Assembly (NCBI GenBank): GCA_031761405.1
Contig: JASEVX010000001.1
Coordinates: 110,851,643-110,915,642 of the forward strand
Source of the DNA: Serripes groenlandicus
Taxonomy: Eukaryota > Mollusca > Bivalvia > Cardiida > Cardiidae
Direction: 5' to 3'
DNA length: 64,000 bases
A program made the translations under genes and the position numbers. Shown here in pieces: positions 33,301 through 43,790 of this stretch (position 1 is the first letter of the stretch; every line of letters begins with the position of its first letter). The notes beneath the pieces were generated by a model. The model was not told the origin of the DNA, did no database searches, and saw nothing but the letters and a program-made list of their open reading frames with translations.

Positions 33301-35398
33301 TTCACAGTGGTTTAAGAATTTGTTCGCTATTGCTCGCATTTTCTCCTTTACCGTAAAATTTCCACTGCGCACTTCTTGAACAGCTTGCTGAAGAAGCATA
33401 CTAATACCTCTCTGTGACTTCATGATGTAACTAGCTATATAAGCACATACAGCATAGGGATCCAACACAAATTGAATGTCTGTATTAGCTTGCCATATTG
33501 ACAGGATTCCTGCATTGTGTGCATTTATACGGATATCAATGGGGTTTCTTTTCAAGAAAACGGTTGTCCTTTTTATTGATGATCTAATACCTAATATGTA
33601 TGAATCCTCCGACATATCACATCGGGTTAAGAATTCATCAAAAGAGAGATCTAAAACTGCTTTATCTTGAAGTACAGTCTGAATTTTTTTAAAGTCCTCC
33701 TTGTACTTCTGAACATTTAAAACTGGAGTGTCTGAAGACAAAGATTCAAGAATCACAGTTTTGCTCATTGGTGGCAAGGGAAATCCATACCTACATAAGT
33801 TCCTTCCCATTTTCTTGCACGATTTAGAGTGCCTGTGTCTCTGGAGATTAATGAGATAAGGATCAATATCCGAGTTTGAACTACAGGTGATGTTCTTGTC
33901 GATGAAGTTAGCAACCTCCTCATCTGTTGAAATTCCATACTGAGGTGCATCCTCGATCCAGAAAACACAGTGAAGATGGGGAGAGCCTCTCTGTTGGAAC
34001 TCTACTCTATAATAGTAATCAACAATTTTACCAATAGGGCTAAGATTGGTTAAGAGTATGTTGTGAAAAAACAGATGTGTTCTGTACTGGAAATGGCGAG
34101 CACACGACACTGGATGTTTTTGTATGAGCTCACACTTTTGCATCCAAGTTAAGTTGGTCAATTCTTCATCTGAAAAAGTCCTATTGAACTCCTTTTTAGC
34201 AAGAATTCCAAGTAAATCCACCCATCTCGTCTCTGCAGCAGAAAAAGTGGCAAAAAAAGTTGGAATTCCAAGTTGTCTTATAATGGCAAATAACTCTTTT
34301 TGCTTGCCTTGGAGATATGGAGGTGAGGAGCGTAGATTTTTTAGCATGGCATAACCATCATCATGGCGTAACATATTCATAAAAGTTTCCTTGTTTCTTA
34401 CTTCCCCAGCAGTAAGTCCTGATGTTCCTTTTGTTTTACGTAATGCAGTTGTTACAGTATCCCTCACTTGGAGCATCTGCAGTTTCTTCAGTTTAAAAAA
34501 AATATTTGCTATGGAGGTGGCAAATCTTGAATCATGATTTCTTAATTCAGCTTTACAAATTGTTGCATATGTAACTCGGTTACTTCTTTCGTCATTGCTT
34601 ATACGTTTTTTTCCACCAAAGAGAACTGGAAATGACTTTTCTTCTGCATATGTGTCAAGATATAAACTGACAGGCGAGCTCCCCTCGGCAGGTGCTATTT
34701 TCAGTACTTGCTTTCCATCTTCTGTATAGTCTAATGGCTGTAGAAGAGTGTCTTTATTGCCACTTCCATACATTTCTTCTTCATTTAATTCATTCCATTT
34801 GTCATTTTCATCCATTTCCTTCTTCTCATCTTCTGTCGCTTTACATGCTGAAACATCTTCATTTGACTCAAAGTCTCTCTCCTCCATTTCATGAATGTCT
34901 GTCTCCCATTCGTCAGCCAGTTCAACTCCCTCTTCTTTATACAGATCACTATTTTGTATGAAGTACTTTGTTGTATTATATACCACTTTTGGTCTTATTG
35001 TTTCAAAAACTGTTGGTCGTTTATAGATCATTCGACGCATGAATTTTAACTTAATTGTCGATGTTTCTTCATATGTTCTAGGAAGGACATTCACCACATT
35101 GACAGGATCCATAGGCACATTCACTGTATTTCCATATATACCAAACTGCTTTCCTACTCCTAACTGCTTCAGTTGCATAAAAGGGACCCTTAATGCACAA
35201 CATCTTTCCTCTGTTGCAGTTAGTTTCCATTTAGAAATTTCCTCTGGAATTTCAGGCATCCTAAATCCATTTGAGAGACACATTGGTGGCATTTCCTTTT
35301 TCATAACATATTTATGGCAGGTTTTACAAATCCACTGAGAATCACTGCAACTTTGAATACCATTAATAACTTTGTGAAGTAGATGTGATGGTACATTT
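30373..35398 (-). CDS. Helentron Rep-helicase-endonuclease protein (main part)
   Basis: Replicative transposition protein acting on DNA. It is numbered here from the Met at 35484; the first ~28 residues are an out-of-frame shadow of the upstream ORF, so the true reading enters near 35398. About residue 500: HUH nuclease motif SPHLHCVFW. About residue 684: the Tyr pair CAYIASYIMK expected for Helitron Rep. About 1033: Walker A GGAGVGKS; about 1121: Walker B IIIDEVSM; about 1420-1435: THKSQG-like and YVALSRV motifs of a PIF1-type SF1B helicase. From about 1490 to 1703: an endonuclease/exonuclease/phosphatase fold with CHNIRSL, ESWL, GDFNIDLL, LDHI and SDH motifs. The endonuclease marks it as a Helentron rather than a canonical Helitron. 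No internal stop was found. Confidence 0.92.
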
Positions 35399-37585
35399 TT
35401 TTTTTTTGTAATTGCCCAAGTCAGCAAAATAAACACTATGTTGAAAAAAAGTCTGACCACAGCATGTACAGATAAAATCATCACCTTTTTTTAATTGTTC
35501 CTTAAAGTTACTAATGACTGTCTCAATTGATTGGTTTTGTAATTTTTTTCTAACTTTTCTTTTCGCTTCTACTTCTTTCTTCCTCTCCTTCTGTCTTACT
35601 TCTGGATTTTGTCGTGAAACACTATGATATTGTCTATCTTTCTTCTTTTCTTTCTCTCTTACTTCTGGATTTTGTCGTGAAACACTATGATATTGTCTCT
35701 CTTTTTTCTTTTCTTTCTCTCTTACTTCTGGATTTTGTCGTGAAACACTATGATATTGTCTATCTTTTTTCTTTTCTTTCTGTCTTACTTCTGGATTTTG
35801 TCTTGAAACACTATGATATTGTCTATCTTTTTTCTTTTCTTTCTGTCTTACTTCTGGATTTTGTCTTGAAACACTATGATATTGTCTATCTTTTTTCTTT
35901 TCTTTCTGTCTTACTTCTGGATTTTGTCTTGAAACACTATGATATTGTCTATCTTTTTTCTTTTCTTTCTGTCTTACTTCTGGATTTTGTCTTGAAACAC
36001 TATGATATTGTCTTTCTTTTACCCTCTCCTTTTGTCTAAAGGTAGGATTCTTTCCAATGTCCTGTTGGTACATTGTGTCACTTTTCTCGTCTCTGATGAC
36101 TTTTGTCTTTTGTAAATTTTTGTCCTCCCTCTGTTTCTTCTTGTAATTACAAAAGTATTCCCTTCGGCTGTTTAATGTCTCAGTTGTATCAATCTGCCTT
36201 TCCATCATTTCATTTTGAAACACAAAATAACGATCCAATTGTTCATTTGATTTGTCCTCATTCCCAACTGTAGTTGTTTTACTATAGACGTCAGTAACAA
36301 CATCAAAGTGGTTTAAATTAGTGTTTTGAATATATAGTGCACAGTTGTGTTCTGTATTTTCACCTGTTCTCAGTAGTATGCATGAAAATTTGAGCCATTT
36401 CCAGGATGTTCCATATAATGTATAAGTGAAGATGTTTGTCTTTAACATATGAGCCATTGCATGTATCTCTATTTCAGTGGCCCATGTACCATTGTCTTTA
36501 ATTTTAGATGTGTAAATGTATTGTTGTAATGTGATACCATGAGGAATCAGTGTCTTTATAACATCACAATTGGCTGACATATGGGACACAAGTTCTCTTC
36601 TCATGACTGAGTGATATTCCTCTGATCCTGTTATATAATAACTTAAACACCGATAGAAGCAGTTTCCATCCTTTCCAATGTTCTTAAGGACAGATGGTGG
36701 AAGAAGTCTAGGTTTTGGCTGTAGGTTTTGCATCTTTTCTAGTGGAAGTTCAAAATCCTTACTTTTCGTAGTTTGCCATGTATTTGTCACAGGTTGAAAT
36801 GAAAATACTGAATTTGTTGTCACTTTGTCTTTTGACACACGAAAATGTTTTGATTGTTCAGAAGAAGTACTAGGGACTGGATTTACAAATGATTTACATG
36901 TGTGCAGTTTGAACTTTTGAAAGGAACTGTAAAGGTGACTACATTTATCATAATAAAAACATTTATGTTTGATGTATACAGCTTCAGTAGTGAAAGTTTT
37001 ATGGCATCTATTGCATGTCACTTTCTCTTTTAATTTGCAGTGATGACTCTCTAATTTCTGCCTTGATGCAAAATTCTTCTGGCATATGACACAAATGTTA
37101 CAACTGTGTTTTTGGAAATCACATAGTCTTTTGTAGGATTTTCCACATGTGTCACACTTGAATTGGTTTCCGTTATACATGTGTGCACCCTTGTCTTTTG
37201 ACACACGAAAATGTTTTGATTGTTCGGAAGAAGTACTAGGGACTGGATTTACTAATGATTTACATGTGTGCAGTTTGAACTTTTGAAAAGAACTGTAAAG
37301 GTGACTACATTTATCACAATAAGAACATTTATGTTTGATGCATACAGCTTCAGTAGTGAAAGTTTTATGGCATCTATTGCATGTCACTTTCTCTTTTAAT
37401 TTGCAGTGATGACTCTCTAATTTCAGCCTTGATGCAAAATTCTTCTGGCATATGACACAAATGTTACAACTGTGTTTTTGGAAATTGCATCGTCTTTTGT
37501 AGGATTTTCCACATGTGTCACACTTGAATTGGTTTCCGTTATACATGTGTGCACCCTTGTTGCCAAGTAGGAAACTAATGGCCAT
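35363..37585 (-). CDS. Helentron N-terminal part: zinc fingers and OTU protease
   Basis: C2H2-like zinc fingers (FKCDTCGKSYKR, CNICVICQKNFASR, VTCNRCHKTF) occur in two near-identical direct repeats at about residues 10-132 and 133-255. An OTU-type cysteine protease follows, with DGNCFYRCLS (catalytic Cys, about residue 308) and NHFDVV (catalytic His, about 425). Next is a basic, Gln/Lys-rich region of about eight 21-residue repeats (RQYHSVSRQNPEVRQKEKKK, about 515-670). The tail FICTCCGQTFFQHSVYF matches the start of the Helitron-like domain, showing that this ORF and the next were one; the frame breaks in a run of 12 T (A on the coding strand) at 35396-35407. Met at 37585 is the first in frame after an upstream acceptor-like CTTTCAGGT. 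Confidence 0.85.
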   Translation of the reverse strand: MAISFLLGNKGAHMYNGNQFKCDTCGKSYKRRCNFQKHSCNICVICQKNFASRLKLESHHCKLKEKVTCNRCHKTFTTEAVCIKHKCSYCDKCSHLYSSFQKFKLHTCKSLVNPVPSTSSEQSKHFRVSKDKGAHMYNGNQFKCDTCGKSYKRLCDFQKHSCNICVICQKNFASRQKLESHHCKLKEKVTCNRCHKTFTTEAVYIKHKCFYYDKCSHLYSSFQKFKLHTCKSFVNPVPSTSSEQSKHFRVSKDKVTTNSVFSFQPVTNTWQTTKSKDFELPLEKMQNLQPKPRLLPPSVLKNIGKDGNCFYRCLSYYITGSEEYHSVMRRELVSHMSANCDVIKTLIPHGITLQQYIYTSKIKDNGTWATEIEIHAMAHMLKTNIFTYTLYGTSWKWLKFSCILLRTGENTEHNCALYIQNTNLNHFDVVTDVYSKTTTVGNEDKSNEQLDRYFVFQNEMMERQIDTTETLNSRREYFCNYKKKQREDKNLQKTKVIRDEKSDTMYQQDIGKNPTFRQKERVKERQYHSVSRQNPEVRQKEKKKDRQYHSVSRQNPEVRQKEKKKDRQYHSVSRQNPEVRQKEKKKDRQYHSVSRQNPEVRQKEKKKDRQYHSVSRQNPEVREKEKKKERQYHSVSRQNPEVREKEKKKDRQYHSVSRQNPEVRQKERKKEVEAKRKVRKKLQNQSIETVISNFKEQLKKGDDFICTCCGQTFFQHSVYFADLGNYKKKKCTITSTSQSY
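35396..35407 (-). other. homopolymer frameshift joining the two Helentron ORFs
   Basis: Twelve consecutive T on the + strand. Upstream reading frame ends 12 codons later, and the downstream frame is offset by one base. Conserved Cys-rich text lies on both sides. Possible causes are a decay mutation, a sequencing or assembly length error, or slippage during expression. Confidence 0.8.
35590..36040 (-). repeat. in-frame 63-bp coding minisatellite in the Helentron ORF
   Basis: Seven to eight 63-bp units (CACTATGATATTGTCTATCT on the + strand) encode the 21-residue basic repeats. The unit length being a multiple of three also creates a 141-codon open frame on the + strand, which is a shadow. Confidence 0.9.
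36823..37560 (-). repeat. 369-bp direct duplication of the zinc-finger segment
   Basis: 37192-37560 and 36823-37191 are direct copies differing at a handful of positions. Both keep the frame, doubling the zinc-finger set. Confidence 0.85.
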
Positions 37586-38039
37586 ACCTGAAAGTACATG
37601 ACAAATACAGACTTAAAAACACTGCAATAGCATTTTAATTTGATTATTTCATGAGAAGATAATTATGGATAATGATGATGATGAAGTTATCTCCCACTTA
37701 GTATTAAAATTCTAGATAATTAAGACATTTTCTAGTAAAAAGTATACTTTAGTTTGATATGGCAAACAGGAAAAAAAATATATACATGTATTGGAAAAGT
37801 GCTAAAAAATGGTTAAATTTAAAGTTAGTTGTAACATTTGAAATTGTTAAATTTATAGTTAGTACAAACATTTGTTTTTGGTAAAATTTAATTCTGCAAG
37901 TAATTCAGTAAGTGATGATGAAGCAAAGAACTGTTACATACTCACTAGAACTTGCCTTGTTGAACATGTTGAAGACCTGTAAATCAGCTATATTTAAAGA
38001 ACCGTTTGGTAGATTTTATAAATACTCAACAGCTAAGAC

Positions 38040-38663
38040 AATGACATATTTGACCTTGAAAATGAGCAATACCAAGGTCAAGGTCAAAAGTTATCATGGC
38101 CAATTTCAAAGTTTGTACCCCTTTCCAACACTGAGATTTTGAAAACCCAGAATTTGACATATTTGACCTTGAAAATGGGCAATAGCAAGTTCAAGGTCAA
38201 AAGTTATCATGGAAATCAAAAGAACATGTTACTGGCTGCACACAGACCAATTTTCAAGTTTGTACCCCTGTCCAACAGAGATTTTGCAAACCCAGAATTT
38301 GACATATTTGACCTTGAAAATGGGCAATAGCAAGTTCAAAAGTTATCATGGAAATCAAAAGAACATGTTACTGGCTGCACACAGACCAATTTTCAAGTTT
38401 GTACCCCTGTCCAACACTGACATTTTGCAAATCCAGAATTTGACATATTTGACCTTGAAAATGGGCAATAGCAAGGTGAAGGCCAAGAGTTATCATGGAA
38501 ACCAAAAGAACATGTTGCTGGCTACACACAGACCAATTTTCAAGTTTGTACCTCTTTCCATGTCCGAGATTTTGGTTCAACCTGAAACTTTAACCAAAAT
38601 GCTCAACCTGAAACTTTAACCAAAATGTTGACGGACAGACGGACATCGCCAATCCGGCCAAAA
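38040..38663 (+). repeat. ~145-bp tandem core at the Helentron 5' side
   Basis: Units contain GACATATTTGACCTTGAAAA, GTTATCATGGAAATCAAAAG and CAATTTTCAAGTTTGTACCC. The last unit leads to TTGACGGACAGACGGACATC and a shortened terminus (CGCCAATCCGGCC). Open frames of 63-136 codons come from the repeat. Confidence 0.8.
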
Positions 38664-39370
38664 ACTGTTGAAAGCGGAGTAAAACGCAATTTGCTGTGAT
38701 ATAACTATAAAACTGTTGAAAGCAAATTAAAACACAATTTGCTGTGATGTAACTATTAAAATGTTGAAAGCAAATTAAAACGCAAGTTGACGTGATATAA
38801 CTATAAAACTGTTGAAAGCGGAGTAAAACGCAATTTGCTGTGATATAACTATATAACTGTTGAAAGCAAATTAAAACGCAATTTGCACTGATATAACTAT
38901 AAAACTGTTGAAATCAACTTAAAACGAAAGTTGCCATGATATAACTATAAAACTGTTGAAAGCAAATAAAAACGCAAGTTGCCATGATAAAACTATAAAA
39001 CTGTTGAAAGCAAATTAAAACACAAGTCCATATAACTATAAAACTGTTGAAAGCAAATTAAAACGCAACTTGCCGTGATATAACTATAAAACTGTTGAAA
39101 GCTGAGTAAAACGCAATTTGCTGTGATATAACTATATAACTGTTGAAAGCAAATTAAAACGCAATTTGCAGTGATATAACTATAAAACTGTTGAAAGCAA
39201 ATTAATACGCAAGTTGTCGTGATATAACTATAAAACAGTTGAAATCAAATTAAAACGAAAGTTGCCATGATATAACTATAAAACTGTTGAAAGCAAATTA
39301 AAACACAAGTTGATATAACTATAAAACTGTTGAAAGCAAATTAAAACGCAAGTTGCTGTGATGTAACTTT
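38664..39370 (+). repeat. ~48-bp satellite (ACTGTTGAAAGCAAATTAAA)
   Basis: About 14-15 units (ATAACTATAAAACTGTTGAA, AGCAAATTAAAACGCAAGTT, GCCGTGAT). The same satellite is at 49325-50175, in the same position relative to the Helentron-type terminus. Confidence 0.9.
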
Positions 39371-39382
39371 AACCAAAATGTT

Positions 39383-39421
<39 letters not shown>

Positions 39422-40100
39422 GGGCAATAGGAACGTGAAGGTCAAGAGTTATCATGGAAATCAAAAGAACATGTTAGTGGCTACACACAGACCAATTTTC
39501 AAGTTTGTAGCTGTTTCCATGTCCGAGATTTTGCTTCAACCAGAAACTTTAACCAAAATTTTGACGGACAGACAGACAGACAGACAGGCAATAGCAACGT
39601 GAAGGTCAAGAGTTATCATGGAAATCAAAAGAACATGTTAGTGGCTACACACATACCAATTTTCAAGTTTGTAGCTGTTTCCATGTCCGAGATTTTGCTT
39701 CAACCAGAAACTTTAACCAAAATGTTGACGGACAGACAGACAGACAGACAGACGGGCAATAGGAAGGTGAAGGTGAAGAGTTATCATGGAAATCAAAAGA
39801 ACATGTTAGTGGCTACACACAGACCAATTTTCAAGTTTGTAGCTCTTTCCATGTCTGAGATTTTGCTTAACCAGAAACTTTAACCATTTTGCCTAACCTA
39901 AAACTTTAACCAAAATGTTGACGGACAGACAGACAGACAGACGGACAGACGGACATCGCCAATCTATAGACCGGAATTGCTTAAGCAATCCGGCCAACTA
40001 ACCTAAAACTTTAACCAAAATGTTGACGGACAGACAGACAGACAGACGGACAGACGGACATCGCCAATCTATAGACCGGAATTGCTTAAGCAATCCGGCC
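39371..40100 (+). repeat. reiterated GACAGACA-bearing core units and Helentron 5' termini
   Basis: Three to four units of about 170 bp, each with AACTTTAACCAAAATGTTGA, a GACAGACAGACA tract and GTTATCATGGAAATCAAAAG. Then two tandem copies (39895-39995 and 40000-40100) of TTGACGGACAGAC to GCTTAAGCAATCCGGCC. Confidence 0.85.
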
Positions 40101-40744
40101 AAAAATTAATAAATTATCAGAGAATAAATGTACAGTCATGAGTCTGCAGCCTTATCAATCCTTCCTAATAATACAGATCTAGTGTGACATATTTACAGCA
40201 GACGACCTTTGAACACATTGCAGCAAAATGGAAACTTGTTCAGCTTTCTATTTTTGACACAATGTTTTGAACTCTATTCAATACTACATTTTCAATTTTA
40301 AAGATGTTCCTTATCTCAGCCGATATGTTTTCAAAGTCGTCCATTGAAGATTTTTTGTTTTTTTAATAGTTTAGATTTGTAGTATCTTGAATAGTTTAGA
40401 TTTGTTGTATCTTGAATAGATTTAAAATGGTCAAATCAGAATGATGATCTGTAAAACATGAGACATGTAAGAAACAGAAAAAGGTTGCGATTTCAACAGC
40501 ATTTACAGCTTGTTTAATAAGTGAATTAAGATCAGATCGTTGGTATTTCTATGAAAGTAGATACTCTTATCGATGTCCCTTGTAAAATAACATAAGAAAG
40601 GACAGCTAAAACATTCCATATATCTGTAAAATGCATTATAATGTTTGTCAACCCAAACTCTGTGAACGACTGTGAACGTTGTCTGACCACGGGCATGTTG
40701 ACATACCATTCGGACCAGGGCACTCGAACATATGAGCCGTTCAG
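40101..40744. other. flanking DNA with a MITE-family remnant
   Basis: About 40195-40355 is a diverged MITE copy (AGCAGACGACCTTTGAACAC ... TTTTCAAAGTCGTCCATTGA). No gene is visible. Confidence 0.5.
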
Positions 40745-40985
40745 CGAAAAAAACAAAACATTATGGAAATTGCGTAATGTATCTACCCAGACCAGCCTGT
40801 GCAGTCCGTGAAGGCTAATCCGGGCCGACACATTCCGTTTCAGTGGAAAAGAGGTATAGGGTAATGATTCCCGAAACAAAAAGTCCACATGAGGCGAAAA
40901 GTGTCCGTCCGGGTTAGCCTGCCCGGTCTGTTTAGGTTGATGGGTCGATACTTTACGCAGAATACACAATGTTGGTTTCTCGTAA
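40745..40985. mobile_element. palindromic MITE (GTAATGTATC.. ..GCCTGTGCAGTCC)
   Basis: It contains facing AGCCTGTGCAGTCCGTGAAG / GGTTAGCCTGCCCGGTCT and CCGACACATTCCG / GCGAAAAGTGTCCG arms. Other copies are at 46795-47035 and (deleted) 15200-15310. I recognise the AGTGTC..GATTAGCCTGTGCAGTC style as common in bivalves. Confidence 0.6.
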
Positions 40986-41099
40986 TTCGGCTCATATGAA
41001 AATGTACATTCATGTCGCCAATGAATTAATAATTAAACTTTAATGAAAAACATTTTGATTTTCATTTATTAAGGTTACAGTCCTTTAGGGCAATGTAAT

Positions 41100-41870
41100 G
41101 CCAATATAATAACAAACTCAGGTGAATCTTGTATCAAGACTCACTCTCCAAAAGAAATTATCCGTGATTTACACAAACAATCTCGAATTAACGACCCATT
41201 TTGAAAGCGAAAGAAGAACTTTTTAAATCTTGCAAATGCTGCTATTCTAAGCATACCTTTGAAGCAGATTTTGATAATATTTTTTAAATATGAACTTCTC
41301 CTTGTTTTGGTGAATTTAATTTTTCCACAAAAGTTGCCAATGGCGTCAAATGTCGTCTATGAATAGTCTATACATATGCTGATATCAATCATCTCGAGAC
41401 GACCCCGTTCTATTTCGAAGTGACTCAAAATTGGCGGATTGGCCAGTATTACTGTGTACACCAGCCCGTAAAGGTTCACGTATGTAACGTTTTTACTTAT
41501 ATTCGAATGAAGTGGTGCAATTGATGTATGCAAGTGTCCACAAGTCTTTAATAACTAATGTTACAAATAACCAGACTTGAATGGGGGACACAAGCCCCTA
41601 AATTACGTCAAATTAGAAATCATATTAGTATCTTCCGACTACAGAAAGTAACGAGTTAGTTTTATTCATAAATGGTGAACAAAGAAACTTTTAACACAAC
41701 ATTATTTATAAACAAATTCCGAACAGCAATTAAAAATCATACCTTGCACGGCGGAAACCATGATAAGTAATAAACATCTGACGGCACCCCTGTTTACAAG
41801 TAGATTTAAACTCAGTCAAATTGTTAGATAATAGAATCAGTCTATTTGAATCATTATCACTAATTTGAAT
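41100..41870 (+). repeat. dispersed or duplicated block shared with 56130-56900
   Basis: Segments GTGATTTACACAAACAATCTC, GACGGCGTCAAATGTCGTC-like text, GAATGGGGGACACAAGCCCC and CCTTGCACGGCGGAAACCAT recur in order at 56155-56895. As 56.1 kb is where the second copy of the large block ends, this may mark the start of another repeat of the whole unit. Confidence 0.65.
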
Positions 41871-42416
41871 GGGCATCCATTCGACTTTATGACACGTAAT
41901 TATGATAATGGGTCACGACTAGATTGCACATAGGGTGTGCATTGTCACAGCATGCCCACAATTGTTGCACATAGGTTGTGCTCGTACGTGTAACCTATAG
42001 GCGTGCTTCGCTCGAGCCTTCGGCTCGAGCTTTCACACGTATTATTAAAAAGGAGGAAGTTCATGTCTTCAGCAATTTAACCGTTTTCTCAATGTTTTAA
42101 GCGTTTAAAGGTTTTCATTGTTGCTTCAGACATGGAAATATTTAATAGCTTTTTATTGCATGTAGATTTAAATCCCAAAATGTATTAATTTGTTGTGGTT
42201 TTTATTGACAAATACAAAACATCCAAAATCCTGACCAAAAGAAATCCTGAAATTTGTAGATCTATGTGAAATTTCAAAAATCCTGGAATTAGTCCTTATG
42301 AAAACATTATGTGTATGTTTAGACTAATGAAAGTCAAGAATACATGTGTGTTAAAAAATAAATCAATGCAGTCTTTTCCGGCGACATTGATGCCTTGCAT
42401 CAACTTTCTCTTGTTT
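41871..42416. other. flank with a strong hairpin
   Basis: CTCGAGCCTTCGGCTCGAG at about 42013-42031 is a 7-bp stem with a UUCG-type loop. The hairpin-ended repeat terminus at 42365-42418 (inverted relative to 137-170) closes the stretch. No gene is visible. Confidence 0.5.
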
Positions 42417-42704
42417 TATTAGATAAAGTTAAAACTTGTAGGAACAAAATAAATGTATGACATGAAACAAACGTACACAAAACACCAATTTAATTATACA
42501 AATGATGATGCTATATCGGCAAGGTAATTTTTGTACTGTCCCATAATAATTACATAACAAGGTAAGTTAAATATATTTGTTTATGTAAAATAACCTTGTT
42601 ATGTATTCACCTCTCGACAGTTCAATATACAAAGACAATAAGAAGTCGACCAACATTAACGAAACCTTGGTGAACACAACATATCTAATAGGCTTCTTCA
42701 CATG

Positions 42705-42962
42705 AAAACCGACCTGCGAGCGCCGTATAATATTACCGACCTTCAAGCGTCCTATAATATTACCGACCTTCAGGCGCCGTATAATATTACCGACCTTCAA
42801 GTGTCCTATAATATTACCGACCTTCAGGCGCCGTATAATATTACCGACCTTCAAGCGCTATACTATTACCGACCTTCAAGCGTCCTATAATATTACCGAC
42901 CTTCAAGCGCCGCATAATATTTACTGAAAACCGACCTTCAAGCGCCGTATACTAGTCACTGT
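42705..42962 (+). repeat. 27/35-bp satellite, short array
   Basis: About 8 units, mainly CAAGCGTCCTATAATATTACCGA-type short units alternating with CAGGCGCCG units, giving a 54-bp dimer pattern. Confidence 0.85.
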
Positions 42963-43747
42963 TTCGCCGTACACATGTTTTATAAACAGGGATGCTTTTC
43001 ATTGTTTGGATTATTAAGCCGCTTTCAACAATTGTTCAGTTATATCACGGAGAGTCCTGCATACGTAACAAGTCTATTTATTCTGACATCAGTGAATGAG
43101 TCGTAATGCTAACCCCACAATCCTGAGCGCCAAGGAGGGATGCATTATCACGTGATTATTCAAACACGGCTCTAGATGAACGGCGAATTTCTACTCCTTA
43201 TTTGACTTTCAAAACAACTGTTGGGGTACTCAATTGAATCCTTTCAGCGCTATGATAGATACTAAGATGGTAAAGATCACTTTACTCTCTCCTTATCTAA
43301 AATTCGGGTCAATGTCAATGCCAATAGTTTAAACCTGAATATTGGGTTTTCATAGCAAACCTGACAGCCATGAGAGCCGAAAATCGAAATCTAGGCATTT
43401 GGAAATTAAAGATGAATTCGATCAGTTTTTCACTTGTTAATTCCACATGATTATTGTCCAGCGGATGCATTTCTGATGTTTGAATATGGAAAACAGGAAC
43501 AAAACAAGTGCGGCGACACAGCCCGATCTTGGTCTTCGCTGGGCTCAAATTCCCAAAGGTCTCTTCTCCAATGGGCTCAAAACAATACAGAAGAGGTACG
43601 TTTTGGTCTTGGGGTTAAATCACCAAAAAAGATCGGCATGATCTCAACAGTCGATCTTATTAACGATTGAAAAACGATTCTCGACAACTGGGCACTTCTT
43701 TACTAGCTATAAACTCTGAAGGTATGACTGCACACTTAAAAAGTCCT
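42963..43747 (+). repeat. duplicated block segment
   Basis: Matches 14099-14665 as far as GCGGCGACACAGCCCGAT, then about 200 bases without a match. No gene is visible. Confidence 0.6.
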
Positions 43748-43780
43748 GTAAATAATAATAATAATAATAATAATAATTCA
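43748..43780 (+). repeat. AAT microsatellite
   Basis: About nine AAT repeats directly in front of the next element. Confidence 0.9.
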
Positions 43781-43790
43781 TATTTATAAA

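Larger units (their letters stand above)
30275..40100 (-). mobile_element. autonomous Helentron (Helitron superfamily)
   Basis: Read on the minus strand, the 5' side carries the palindrome around CCGGATTGCTTAAGCAATTC (about 40080-40100, reiterated at 39995 and in shortened form at 38659). The 3' end is CAATCCGACC, then the hairpin ACCG-TCTTCAG-CGGT, then TTTCTTGTTT (30275-30310). The short inverted pair GGCCGGATTG / CAATCCGACC and a 3' hairpin are Helentron features. It encodes zinc fingers, OTU, HUH Rep, helicase and endonuclease. The same ends bound the non-coding element at 49014-50810. The stretch 37586-38040 is AT-rich and holds no gene. Confidence 0.85.

Noticed and set aside
35614..36039. 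141-codon + strand frame (KHYDIVYLFSFLSVLLLDFV repeats)
   Set aside because: Antisense shadow of the 63-bp coding repeats in the Helentron ORF.
38139..39883. Open frames of 63-136 codons with KSYHGNQKNMLLATHRPIFK
   Set aside because: Produced by the tandem core at the Helentron 5' side. No conservation beyond the DNA repeat.
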